Source: Dyadobacter psychrophilus
GTDB taxonomy: Bacteria; Bacteroidota; Bacteroidia; Cytophagales; Spirosomataceae
NCBI RefSeq assembly: GCF_900167945.1
Contig: NZ_FUZA01000004.1
Location: 310,001-374,000, forward strand
Length of the DNA stretch: 64,000 nucleotides
Reading direction: 5' to 3'
Under the pieces are notes generated by a model. The model saw only the letters and a program-made list of their open reading frames with translations. It was not told where the DNA came from and did not search any database. Positions within the stretch are counted from its first letter, which is position 1, and every line of letters starts with the position of its first letter. The position numbers and the translations under genes are program-made. Of this stretch, positions 25,810-35,400 are shown in pieces.

Positions 25810-28470
25810 TTGGCAAAGGCACAAAAAGAGACTCCGCTTAATAAACAATACAATGAGATTAAGGCCAAGTATCCGGGGGCGCTTCTGCTTTTTCGTGTAG
25901 GGGATTTTTACGAGACCTTCGGAGAAGATGCCATACGCGCTTCCAAGATCCTGGGCATCGTGCTTACCCGCCGAAACAATGGAGGTGCGCACGAAGAACT
26001 CGCCGGATTTCCGCATCATTCGCTTGATAATTATCTCCCAAAGTTGGTTCGTGCAGGCGAACGCGTTGCCATTTGCGATCAGTTGGAAGATCCCGCCGCC
26101 GCAAAAGGCATTGTTAAAAGAGGTGTTACTGAACTGGTGACTCCTGGCGTTTCGCTGAATGACAATGTGCTCGATATCCGCAAGAATAACTATCTGGCTG
26201 CGGTTCACATTGGGCCGGATAATCTTTACGGAATTGCGTTCTTAGATATTTCTACGGGCGAATTCATGACGGCGCAGGGCAATGCAGCCTATATTGATAA
26301 AATGCTCCAAGGTTTCAGCCCGGCCGAAGTGCTTTTTTGCAAAAGACATAAACAGGAATTCAATCAGCTCTTTGGCGGGAAGTATCATACTTTTCAGCTG
26401 GAAGACTGGTGTTTTGGCTACGAGTATGGCTATGATCAACTAATAGGTCATTTTCAGACAACAACTTTAAAGGGTTTTGGGATCGAAGCGCTGCCGATGG
26501 GTATCATCGCAGCGGGCGTGATCCTGCATTATTTGCGTGAAACCGAGCATAAGGAAGTCGGGCACATTGGCCGCATTACGCGCTTGGAGGAGGAAAAATA
26601 TGTGTGGCTCGACCGCTTCACGGTAAGGAACCTCGAACTGGTTTATCCCCAGCAGGAAGGCGGCGTACCATTGATACAAATTCTGGATCAGACAGTAACT
26701 CCTATGGGCGCACGTTTGCTTCGAAAATGGATCGTTTTGCCTTTAAAAGAGAAATTATCGATCGAAGATCGCCTCAATACAGTTGAACATTTCCTTGAAA
26801 ACGAGGATCTGCATGATACGATTACGCAGCATTTGAAACAAATCGGTGATTTGGAAAGGCTCATTTCAAAAGTTGCGGTAAAAAGAATAAATCCCCGTGA
26901 GCTTGTTCAGCTGAAAAAATCGCTGAAACAAATCGGCCCCGTTAAGGAGCTGATTTCCGGGATAATTAATCAGGAAGAAGAAAAATCCAGGAAGGCCGGC
27001 AAGAAACAGATTTCCACCCAGGCTGTTGAAATACTAAAAAAATACGCGGACCAGCTCAATCCTTGTAGTTTTTTAGTGGATAAAATTGAAAACGAAATCC
27101 GCGACGACGCGCCGATCCTCACAAACCAGGGCCGCATTGTAAAAAGCGGCGTCGATCCTGAGCTGGACGAGTTGCATGCGATTTCTTATGAAGGAAAGGA
27201 TTTCCTGATCAAACTGCAAAACAGAGAAATTGAGCGCACAGGGATCGGATCGTTAAAAATAGCTTATAATAAGGTATTTGGCTATTATTTAGAGGTCACT
27301 CACGCGCATCAGAACAAAGTCCCGGCCGATTGGATCAGGAAACAAACATTGGTCAATGCGGAACGCTACATTACGCCGGAACTGAAAGAATACGAAGAGA
27401 AAATTCTCAATGCCGAGGATAAAATTTCAGCGATCGAATATCGGATTTTCAGTGAACTCATGTTAATGGCAGCTGAATATGTGGGCACTGTGCAGCAGAA
27501 TGCGCTTGTAATTTCCACGCTGGATGCATTAAGCTCATTTGCTACGGTTGCACGGAAAAATAAATATACCAAACCTGTTATCAGTGAAGGCAACGAGCTG
27601 GATATCAAAGATGGGCGCCATCCGGTTATTGAACAGCAGCTTCCGGTAGGCGAAAGTTATGTGCCTAATGACCTGTTCCTGGATGATATGGTGCAACAAA
27701 TTATCATCATTACCGGCCCCAACATGGCTGGTAAATCTGCGCTTCTAAGGCAAACGGCATTAATCGTGCTGATGGCGCAAATGGGATGTTACGTGCCGGC
27801 CAAGTCCGCTTCGATTGGCTTGGTCGACAAGATTTTTACCAGGGTAGGAGCGAGCGACAATTTAAGCCGCGGCGAAAGTACATTCATGGTGGAAATGACT
27901 GAAACGGCCAGCATTCTGAATAATCTGAGCAATCGGAGCCTGATTTTAATGGACGAGATCGGGCGGGGAACCAGCACTTATGACGGCGTTTCGATCGCCT
28001 GGGCTATTGCGGAATATCTTCATAACCAGGCCGATTGCAGGCCAAAAACGCTTTTTGCCACACATTATCACGAATTAAATCAGCTTACGGAAGATTTTCC
28101 ACGCATCAAAAATTTCAATGTTGCCGTAAAAGAAGTGGATAACAAAGTGATTTTCCTGCGCAAGTTAAAACCGGGCGGAAGCGCGCACAGTTTTGGGATT
28201 CACGTTGCTCAAATCGCCGGCATGCCGCAGCTAATTGTACTGAGGGCCAGCGAGATTATGCAGCATTTGGAGAAAGACCATGTGACGCACGAGCATAAAA
28301 AAAGGGTCAAAGAGATCCCTAAGAACAACTTTCAGCTCAGCATTTTCGAACCAGCCGACCCGCGCATGGAAGAGCTCAAAGAAAAATTGTCGCTCGTGGA
28401 CGTCAACACATTATCGCCGATTGAAGCACTTTTAAAACTGAACGAGTTCCAGAAAATTGTCAAAAAATAA
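25810..28470 (+). CDS. mutS: DNA mismatch repair protein MutS
   Basis: An 886-residue mismatch sensor. The start must be TTG at 25810, because the codon before it is TAG and no other initiator precedes the conserved N-terminus MAKAQKETPLNKQYNEIKAK. The mismatch-wedging Phe and Glu are in RVGDFYETFGED (Phe33, Glu35). The ATPase has Walker A GPNMAGKS (about residue 636), MVEMTETASIL, Walker B LILMDEIGRGTSTYDG and the ATHYHEL switch. The C-terminus after residue 800 holds the helix-turn-helix dimer region. Length is normal. Confidence 0.97.
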   Translation: MAKAQKETPLNKQYNEIKAKYPGALLLFRVGDFYETFGEDAIRASKILGIVLTRRNNGGAHEELAGFPHHSLDNYLPKLVRAGERVAICDQLEDPAAAKGIVKRGVTELVTPGVSLNDNVLDIRKNNYLAAVHIGPDNLYGIAFLDISTGEFMTAQGNAAYIDKMLQGFSPAEVLFCKRHKQEFNQLFGGKYHTFQLEDWCFGYEYGYDQLIGHFQTTTLKGFGIEALPMGIIAAGVILHYLRETEHKEVGHIGRITRLEEEKYVWLDRFTVRNLELVYPQQEGGVPLIQILDQTVTPMGARLLRKWIVLPLKEKLSIEDRLNTVEHFLENEDLHDTITQHLKQIGDLERLISKVAVKRINPRELVQLKKSLKQIGPVKELISGIINQEEEKSRKAGKKQISTQAVEILKKYADQLNPCSFLVDKIENEIRDDAPILTNQGRIVKSGVDPELDELHAISYEGKDFLIKLQNREIERTGIGSLKIAYNKVFGYYLEVTHAHQNKVPADWIRKQTLVNAERYITPELKEYEEKILNAEDKISAIEYRIFSELMLMAAEYVGTVQQNALVISTLDALSSFATVARKNKYTKPVISEGNELDIKDGRHPVIEQQLPVGESYVPNDLFLDDMVQQIIIITGPNMAGKSALLRQTALIVLMAQMGCYVPAKSASIGLVDKIFTRVGASDNLSRGESTFMVEMTETASILNNLSNRSLILMDEIGRGTSTYDGVSIAWAIAEYLHNQADCRPKTLFATHYHELNQLTEDFPRIKNFNVAVKEVDNKVIFLRKLKPGGSAHSFGIHVAQIAGMPQLIVLRASEIMQHLEKDHVTHEHKKRVKEIPKNNFQLSIFEPADPRMEELKEKLSLVDVNTLSPIEALLKLNEFQKIVKK

Positions 28471-28515
28471 CCGAATGCACTTTATAATTTACCAATTTAA
28501 TCTCCTATCCCTTTT

Positions 28516-29706
28516 ATGAAAAACTCAACGCGTTTTCAATTGATGGCCATGATGTTCCTGCTCTATTTTATATGGGGATCATGGTACGGGCAAATGAGTA
28601 AATACCTGTTCACTGCACTCGGGGCAACCGGGGCGCAGGTTGGGAATGCTTATGCTGCTTTTTCAATTGCGCAGATCATCGCTCCTTTCTTCGTCGGAAT
28701 GATCGCCGACCGTTATTTTGCCGCACAGAAAGTGCTTGGTGTTTTGAGCCTTGCGGGTGCAGCACTTCTTTTTGTTCTGACGGGCGTTGACGATCCGGAT
28801 AACTTCTTCTGGATTATCCTGGCCTACTGCATTTCTTTCGCGCCCATGATGTCACTTACGACTTCAATCGCCATGCAGCAGGTGACTAATTCGGAAAAGG
28901 ATTTTCCTGCAATTCGTGTGATGGGAACAGTTTCCTGGATCGTGGTTTCCAACATTATTGGTTATTATGGATTTGGGGATAACGTGATGATCTTCAAAAT
29001 CTCAATGGTCGCTTCTGCATTCCTGGGCGTTTATTCATTCTTTTTACCGGATACCCCACCGAAACCGAGCACAAAAACATCCTTTTCGGACATTCTGGGA
29101 TTGGATGCATTCACCCTTTTCAAAGACCGTTCTTTCGCGATATTTTTTATCTCGTCACTGTTGATCTGTATTCCATTGTCATTCTACTACGCTATGGCAA
29201 ACCCTTCGCTCACGGATTCAGGAATGACCAATGTGGAGAACAAAATGTCACTGGGCCAGGCTTCTGAGGTTATTTTCATGCTTCTGATTCCACTCGCTTT
29301 TACCCGTCTGGGTGTTAAATGGATGTTGGTAGTAGGCCTCATCGCCTGGATCATCCGCTTTATTGGTTTTGGTTATGGCGATGTAAACAACGAATGGCTG
29401 CTTTATCTCGCAATCGTGCTGCACGGTGTTTGCTACGACTTCTTCTTCGTAACCGGCCAGATTTATACAGACAGCAAAGCGGGTGAAAAATACCGTTCTT
29501 CTGCACAGGGACTCATTTCTATTGCAACTTACGGAATTGGAATGGGCATTGGCTCGTGGCTAGCCGGCATAGTGGCCGATATGTACACCGTTAATGGTGT
29601 GAAAGACTGGACAAGTATCTGGATGGTGCCAGCGGGCATTGCAGCCGTTGTCTTGGTGCTTTTCGTCCTGTTTTTTAAAGACAATAAAATTAAAGCAACT
29701 TCTTAG
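28516..29706 (+). CDS. Nucleoside:proton symporter (NHS family, MFS)
   Basis: A 396-residue inner-membrane transporter with about 12 helices, matching the NupG/XapB-type nucleoside permeases: LYFIWGSWYGQMSKYL in helix 1, QIIAPFFVGMIADRYF in the helix 2-3 loop, and LHGVCYDFFFVTGQIYTD with KYRSSAQGL late in the protein. It probably imports nucleosides. It lies 45 bases after mutS and ends at a strong terminator. Substrate is assigned by family only. Confidence 0.88.
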   Translation: MKNSTRFQLMAMMFLLYFIWGSWYGQMSKYLFTALGATGAQVGNAYAAFSIAQIIAPFFVGMIADRYFAAQKVLGVLSLAGAALLFVLTGVDDPDNFFWIILAYCISFAPMMSLTTSIAMQQVTNSEKDFPAIRVMGTVSWIVVSNIIGYYGFGDNVMIFKISMVASAFLGVYSFFLPDTPPKPSTKTSFSDILGLDAFTLFKDRSFAIFFISSLLICIPLSFYYAMANPSLTDSGMTNVENKMSLGQASEVIFMLLIPLAFTRLGVKWMLVVGLIAWIIRFIGFGYGDVNNEWLLYLAIVLHGVCYDFFFVTGQIYTDSKAGEKYRSSAQGLISIATYGIGMGIGSWLAGIVADMYTVNGVKDWTSIWMVPAGIAAVVLVLFVLFFKDNKIKATS

Positions 29707-29726
29707 CAGGAATTTGCCCAATAAAA

Positions 29727-29758
29727 AGCCCTGTAAGTTGATCTTACAGGGTTTTTTT
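29727..29758. terminator. Bidirectional terminator between symporter and RRM genes
   Basis: The stem CCCTGTAAG/CTTACAGGG with a 5-base loop is preceded by AAAAAG and followed by seven Ts. It can end both converging transcripts. Confidence 0.9.
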
Positions 29759-29772
29759 GATTTTATGAATAA

Positions 29773-30396
29773 TCAATAGTCATCGTCGTCGTCGTCAATG
29801 TTGCGGCTGTAATTTTTGGAGCCTCCGCCCCCTTTCTTGTAATCTCCGCCGCCTTTTCCAAAACGATCGTCAGATCTTGACTTGCCTCCAAATCCGCCTT
29901 TATCTCCATAACCGCCGCTGTGGCCGCGGTCACTGCTTCTATATCGATCATTACTTCCACCTCCTGAACTTCTGTCACCTCCCGAGTAGCCTCCGCCGCC
30001 GGAATAACCACCGCCTCCGCTGAATCCACTTCCTGTGCTGCTTCCGCCGCCACCCACACTGCTGGGTCTGTCTGTGCTGCTGCTGCCGCTTTCCGGGCGT
30101 GAAGGTCGGTTAAAACCTCCTTCTCTTCTCGGTGCAGGTGCATCTCCCCGTGCTTCTTTTTTCTGCGATTCGTTTACTACCAGCGGTCGTCCGTACATTT
30201 CTGCACCGTTCAAATTGCTAATTGCCAACCTTGCTTCTTCCTCGTCCGGCATTTCAACAAAGCCGAAACCTTTGCTTTGACGAGTGATCTTGTCAATGAT
30301 AATTTTCGCGGAGCTCACTGTTCCAAATTTTTCGAAAGCTTCACGCAATTCGCTTTCTTTCAATTTAAAAGAAAGACTCCCAACAAAAATGTCCAT
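29773..30396 (-). CDS. RRM RNA-binding protein with long glycine-rich tail
   Basis: A 207-residue protein. Residues 1-80 are one RNA-recognition motif with RNP2 IFVGSL (residues 3-8) and RNP1 KGFGFVEM (42-49), including the aromatic residues that stack on RNA. Residues about 85-200 are low complexity, rich in Gly, Ser, Asp and Arg (repeated GGGGYSGG, RSSGGG, GGFGGK), and the protein ends in a run of Asp. Bacteroidota use such single-RRM proteins as abundant RNA binders, possibly in place of other RNA chaperones. The tail is unusually long here. The gene lies 43 bases after the beta-propeller gene. Confidence 0.93.
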   Translation of the reverse strand: MDIFVGSLSFKLKESELREAFEKFGTVSSAKIIIDKITRQSKGFGFVEMPDEEEARLAISNLNGAEMYGRPLVVNESQKKEARGDAPAPRREGGFNRPSRPESGSSSTDRPSSVGGGGSSTGSGFSGGGGYSGGGGYSGGDRSSGGGSNDRYRSSDRGHSGGYGDKGGFGGKSRSDDRFGKGGGDYKKGGGGSKNYSRNIDDDDDDY

Positions 30397-30439
30397 GGAA
30401 ACGACTTGTTTTAATTTAATTTTTAGGTTATAAATATAT

Positions 30440-31270
30440 TTATTTTAACTGATAAGCTACAACACCATTTTTGGCGAATGTCGGCACGTAGACGATTTTT
30501 TTAACCGAATCATAACCAATGTCGGCCGAATTCGTTTTGTCAGCCATTGTATCCAGCAACTTTTGCGTAGTTCCGTCCGATTTTACATAATAAACTACGC
30601 CAGCCCAGCAAGAAACGATGTATTCACCCGGAATTACCTGTTCGATTCCATCCGTGCTTTTATCCATTCCTTCGGCAACAACGGTTACCTTCTTGTCGGT
30701 GCTAAGTCTTTTCAAGGTGCCCGCATCCGCAATCAGCAGATCCGAACCAACTGCTAGTAAGCCGTTTGGCCTGGTCAAATCTTCAAAATACGTCGAAATT
30801 TTGCCATCCTTGATCAGGTGGACCTTCTTCGTTTCCGTATCAGAAACGTAAATGTTGCCTTTGGAATCAACAGTCAGGTCATTCAGGAATTTTGAGCCTT
30901 CAACTGCATGTTTCTTCAAGATTTTTCCGGCCTTAATATCAATTTCAACAACCTCCGTCACGTCCGCAACAAAAAGCTTATTTCCAATGATACCCATGCC
31001 TTTTGGCGCATTCAGGCCTGTAATCCAGTCTTTTTCAATGATTTTGCCATCCAATCCAACTTTGCCGATTGCTCCTTTGCCATCCTGTTCGCCTGGTTTG
31101 CCATCAATCTGCGCCACATATAAAAGCTTGTCTTGTGCGCTATAAAATACAGATTCCGGAACAGGAAGAGACGCCTCAGTTGACCAGATCTGCGTCAGGG
31201 AATGCTGAGCATTTGCAGATACTGCGGCAAGGAGCAGCGATGCGGTTAGTAGTATTTGACTGATTTTCAT
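30440..31270 (-). CDS. Secreted SMP-30/gluconolactonase-like beta-propeller protein
   Basis: A 276-residue periplasmic protein with a signal peptide (MKISQILLTASLLLAAVSANAQ). The mature part is a series of about six beta-propeller blades with repeated segments such as PESVFYSAQDKLLYVAQ, LNDLTVDSKGNIYVSDTETKKV and RPNGLLAVGSDLLIADAG, the layout of SMP-30/gluconolactonase/LRE proteins. The metal-binding Glu (PES) and Asn (FLND) positions look present, but enzymatic activity is not certain. Confidence 0.8.
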   Translation of the reverse strand: MKISQILLTASLLLAAVSANAQHSLTQIWSTEASLPVPESVFYSAQDKLLYVAQIDGKPGEQDGKGAIGKVGLDGKIIEKDWITGLNAPKGMGIIGNKLFVADVTEVVEIDIKAGKILKKHAVEGSKFLNDLTVDSKGNIYVSDTETKKVHLIKDGKISTYFEDLTRPNGLLAVGSDLLIADAGTLKRLSTDKKVTVVAEGMDKSTDGIEQVIPGEYIVSCWAGVVYYVKSDGTTQKLLDTMADKTNSADIGYDSVKKIVYVPTFAKNGVVAYQLK

Positions 31271-31373
31271 GTGATTCAGTTTGTGTAGATATGTTTCTTA
31301 ATAGGAAAGATTGATTAAAGGTGATATACTTTTCTGATTTGCCAAATTTTTCTATGCTTACTCAAAGCTAAAT

Positions 31374-31408
31374 AAAAATGCCCAAAACAGTTCGTTACGG
31401 GCATTTTT
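31374..31408 (-). terminator. Terminator of the toxin-antitoxin transcript
   Basis: The stem AAAAATGCCC/GGGCATTTTT with a 15-base loop lies 8 bases past the RES gene stop. On the minus strand it ends in a T-run. Confidence 0.75.
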
Positions 31409-31416
31409 AAATTTTT

Positions 31417-31872
31417 TTATAATTTAATCCTTAAATCATAAACGAAGTCCCTGATTTCCAAAATCCGGAAGGCTTCCTTGTTACGAAATGTTGGGTTAAG
31501 CAAATAATTGAATTCTTGCGGCAAGATTGCAGAGGGGATTTGTAGAAACGCGTGAGAAGCCTTTTTCAATAATTTTGTTCCAAAATCTTTGGTGGATGCC
31601 GGAGCCGGTCCATCTCGCCAGTCCCCCGGAAGATCCGGAATAGCAATCTGATGTATTTCCAATGGTGCCAGCTCAAAAGTGGTGATACTTAGTGCTCTTG
31701 GAATGTCATCAATGCTGATGTTGGCCGTGTATTCCAAAAGTGCCAACGCCCGGCTTGCGGAAGTGTAAATGCATGGGGTCAGTTTGTGGTTCCAGCGTCC
31801 GCCGTAAAGCCTGGCGCCTTCTCCTTCCAGATCGTGTGCGTATTTAGTGCGTCCTACTCGGTAAACGATCAT
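31417..31872 (-). CDS. RES domain toxin (NAD+-degrading family)
   Basis: A 151-residue toxin of the RES family, named for conserved Arg, Glu and Ser. Visible are Arg5 and Arg26 (YRVGRTKYA, GGRWN), Glu47 in ALALLEYTA, and Ser114 in QIPSAILPQEFNYLLNP. Characterised members deplete NAD+ when freed from their antitoxin. It lies 6 bases after the Xre-type antitoxin gene, the usual order for this type II system. Length is normal and no disruption is seen, so it appears intact. Confidence 0.92.
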   Translation of the reverse strand: MIVYRVGRTKYAHDLEGEGARLYGGRWNHKLTPCIYTSASRALALLEYTANISIDDIPRALSITTFELAPLEIHQIAIPDLPGDWRDGPAPASTKDFGTKLLKKASHAFLQIPSAILPQEFNYLLNPTFRNKEAFRILEIRDFVYDLRIKL

Positions 31873-31878
31873 AGCGGA

Positions 31879-32391
31879 TTAAGAATAAACGCCATAATCA
31901 ATGCGGCCAATGATGTTTTTCACTTCCTCGCGCCCAAACTGGTTATCCAAAAGATCATAAGGACTTTCGCCTCCTAAGGCCCTGTTGGGGCTAAATATCC
32001 AGCGATTAAAGCGATCCACATCCTCAAAAACCTCATAACCATAAGAATAAATATCCGCAAGACTAACGATCTTCTCGCTAACAGTTGGGTTGAATTTATC
32101 AGGCCCCTTTTTATTGATGAGCGTTGCGCGTGCGACGGATAATGTAGCCGCCAGCTGATCATAATCCATCCCGATTTTGTCCTTAAAGCCTTCCAGGTCG
32201 GTTTTGCTGATTCCGCGCTTAACAACATGCATCTTCTCAATGGCTGTCATTTTACTTTCAGGTTTTTGAATGTGTGTATTAAAAATAATGCTCGCAGGCA
32301 CAAAGCTAGACCCGTAAGTTACCTGCAAATCAGATAAAATTTTGGGATTCGCATCTCCCTCATTGTAGTATGCCTCTTTCTCTCGCTTCAT
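31879..32391 (-). CDS. Xre/MbcA/ParS-type antitoxin
   Basis: A 170-residue antitoxin. The middle (about residues 60-105) carries an Xre-like HTH (GFKDKIGMDYDQLAATLSVARATLI). The C-terminus (about 110-170) is the MbcA/ParS toxin-binding domain, with DVDRFNRWIFSPNRALGGESPYDLL being the hallmark. A shorter product from the ATG at 32250 (MTAIEKMHVV, 123 residues) is also plausible, since the first 47 residues are not typical. The promoter-like -7 box ends only 5 bases before the long start, which would make a nearly leaderless message and favours the shorter start. It represses its own operon in related systems. Confidence 0.9.
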   Translation of the reverse strand: MKREKEAYYNEGDANPKILSDLQVTYGSSFVPASIIFNTHIQKPESKMTAIEKMHVVKRGISKTDLEGFKDKIGMDYDQLAATLSVARATLINKKGPDKFNPTVSEKIVSLADIYSYGYEVFEDVDRFNRWIFSPNRALGGESPYDLLDNQFGREEVKNIIGRIDYGVYS

Positions 32392-32395
32392 AAAA

Positions 32396-32431
32396 CAAAT
32401 TTACACTAATTTAAGTATAAATTTATACCAA
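32396..32431 (-). promoter_or_regulatory. Promoter and palindromic operator of the RES/Xre pair
   Basis: On the minus strand TAAATTTG (32396-32403) matches the -7 consensus TAnnTTTG, with TTG at 32429-32431 at a slightly long 25-base spacing. Between them lies a perfect 14-bp palindrome, GTATAAATTTATAC (32415-32428), well placed for autorepression by the Xre-type antitoxin. Confidence 0.5.
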
Positions 32432-32439
32432 AATAAAAA

Positions 32440-32461
32440 ACTCCTGCCAGTTGACAGGAGT
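32440..32461 (-). terminator. Terminator of the DUF1080 transcript
   Basis: The stem ACTCCTG/CAGGAGT with an 8-base loop lies 29 bases past the stop. It is followed on the minus strand by TTTTTTATTTT. Confidence 0.75.
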
Positions 32462-32489
32462 TCTCTACATTGATCAATTAATTAAATTA

Positions 32490-35400
32490 CTATTTCTTCC
32501 TCTTCTTTTTCGAAGTGGAAACGGTTGGTTCTGCGGTTGACTTGGTAAGGTCTGCGATTCTGATATTTCTGAATTTCAGTTCAGAGCCGTGGCCCAGGAA
32601 GCCTAAATGTCCGCTTGTGCGCTTCAATCCCGGATGTTCTTTGTGGTCCACTGTTCCGTTTTTGCTTGCTTCGGCCAAGTCCCCGTCCAGAATGACGGTG
32701 CCGTTTAAAGTTACTTTGATCTTGGAACCTTGTACGCGAACTTCTTCATAATTCCACTCTCCCATTGGCTTTAAAAAGCCTCTTTTCGCAGGGATAATGC
32801 CGTATGCGGAACCGTGATATTGATATTCGTGCAGATCTTTATATATGTCGGCGTCGTTGTCCAGGATTTGGATTTCAGTTCCTACATAAGCAGCGTCGCC
32901 TTCCATAGGTGTCCTGATTCCCAAGCCGTTATTGGCTCCTGGTGTCAATTGGAATTCGAAACGGAAGTCGAAATCGCTGTATTCGTCTTTGGTATATAAA
33001 TTTCCTTTTCCGCCTTTCTTTGGATCGACAACCAATGCGCCGTTTTCAATAAAATAATCGGTGCGGTTTCCTACCCAGTTGAACATATCTGTTCCGTCGA
33101 ATAGTACTTTAAAGCCTTCTTTCTTCTCAGCTTCCGACAATGTAAATGGTTCCGGACGAGCAATTTCGCGCACATAAACATCCCGGTAATTGATCTGATT
33201 TCCATGTGCCTGCAATTCGATCTGCTCTTTTGCGAAAATAGGCAGGTTGCGGTCCCAGTAATTTTCCAGGATCACATTATCCACTACATTCTCACCATTC
33301 AAGTCAACAGAAACACGGTCGCCGATCATAGTAATGTGGAAAGTGTTCCAGTCGCCAATGGCATTGTCGGCCAGTTTGGAAGGTTTGCTTGGATTTTTCT
33401 GATTGTTATATAATCCGCCGGAACCCACCTGCGCGCCTACGCTCACACGTGACGTATCCCAGATCTGCACCTGAGGCGTCCCGCGCAAATATACGCCAGC
33501 GTCGCCGTCTTTTTGGATTTTCCAATCCACAAACATTTCAAAGTCACCATATTGCTTCACGGTTGCAAGGTTATCGCCATGTCCCGAGAAAACCAGTTCC
33601 CCGTCTTTGGCATACCAATCCTTATTCGCAGCTTCGTCGGCCTTTTTTTGTTTGTAGGCCAAACTGTCGGCGCTCATTTTTCCGCGTGCGATCGGGTTTT
33701 CAACCAAACCTTTCCAGCCAGAAAGATCTTTTCCGTTGAACAATGCTACGAAACCTTCATCTTTTGGCAGTTCAGACAAATGCCTTTTGATCGACTCTCT
33801 TTGATACTCAGCATCTTTTCCTTTCAGCACAGACGAAGTTTTCGCTAGCAGCTCACGAATTTCTGCACTGTAAAAGCCCTTGTTTGAAAGCGCAATGGAC
33901 ATAACAGCTTGTGCAGCGGCTTGCTCTGTCGCAGGATTATCGAGATATTTTCCTGCAAAAAGTAATGCATTGAATGTTCTCAAACGGGGCAGCTCTTTGA
34001 GGATCATTTCTTTTTGCATATCCGTTTTGGCCAAAGCCATCGCTTCCCGAAGCATAAGAACCTTATTAGCAGGCGTTTTGGTTGACTTTGTAGCGGCAGA
34101 AACATAACCTGACAATGCCGAGTTAAACTCATCCGCATCCGATGTCTTTTTTGCAATTGCCAAAAGCTCATTCGCAACACTCGCATCAGACCACGAAGCC
34201 AATGCGGCAATGGCAGCCTTTTTCGATTTTGCATCGCCACTATTATATGCAGAAACTACCGCATTTGCCGCTGTTCTGCCTCCTATGCTCGCCAGAACGG
34301 CCAGGTAGTTCGACTGTTTGTCGGCCGGAGAAGCTTGCATTTGTTTCAAGATCGCATCTGTTTGCGCCTTTGTGTCGCCATTTCCTTTCACGCCCGCAGC
34401 CACCGCTTTTTGGATGGCGGCCATTTGATCTGCATCACTCACCGTGTTGAGCAGGGTGTACATTTGCGACAGATCATTCGTAGTAGTCAGCGATTTTAAA
34501 GCCGTGTAAGCGGATTTAGAGACCTCTGCATTCGGGCTTTTGAGCAATGCAAACACATTACTCAGCTTAGAGCTGGCTTCGCGTGCGGCCAGGACGTCAA
34601 TGGCGGCTGACTGTGCCGCTGCTGGAAGAGTGGGTAATGCTGTGGCCAATTGGTTCACAACTGCATCTCCTTTAATGGTTAACAAGCTGCTTTTAACCGC
34701 AGCAACTTCATCCGCATTTGCAGTTTTCAGCACATTGATCAAACCCGGAAGACTTTTTTTCTGACCAATTTTTCCAGCGGCCCAAATCGCGGCGATTTTT
34801 ACTTTGCTATCTTTGGAAGTCAACGATTTCTGGATTGTGGGCAAAGCATCCAGGGAATTGGCGTGGCCCAGCATTGTAATAATTTCAGCCTGCACTTCCG
34901 GTTTGGCCTTTTTCAGGGCATTAAGCCATGGCGTCGTGCCGTCTGCCATCAGGTATTTTTGGCCTAATTTCAATGCCGCGATCCGATATTCGGGATCCGC
35001 GCTTTGCAATGCATTCACCAGCGCGGGAACGGATTCACGTTTTTTAATGTCTGAATAAATTTTTAAAGCCGATGACCGTGTAGGCGTTTGCTTTACGTCC
35101 GGCGTGGTTTTGAGCAATGCCAATGCAGCCTTTTCTGCCGCAGCAGCGTTTCCATTTTCAGCTAACCGAGCCAGATATTTAAGATAAACGGCCGTTGCGT
35201 CCGATTCATCATAACCGAAATTTGCCTTTTGCGCGGCAGCCAGTAAAATTTGTTCAGAAGAGGGAGCGCCGATTTCCGAAAGCGCGAACAAGCTTACTTT
35301 GCGCAAAAGCAAATCTTCATTCACTGCCGATTTTTCAATGACCGAAGCTGCTTCCTTGTAACGTGCACCACCCAATGCTTCAATAATCGCTATTTGCGTG

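Noticed and set aside
29763..30143. A 126-codon minus-strand frame rich in Ala, Glu and Val inside the RRM gene
   Set aside because: It is the shifted reading of the repetitive glycine codons of the RRM protein tail; the RRM frame has clear RNP1 and RNP2 motifs.
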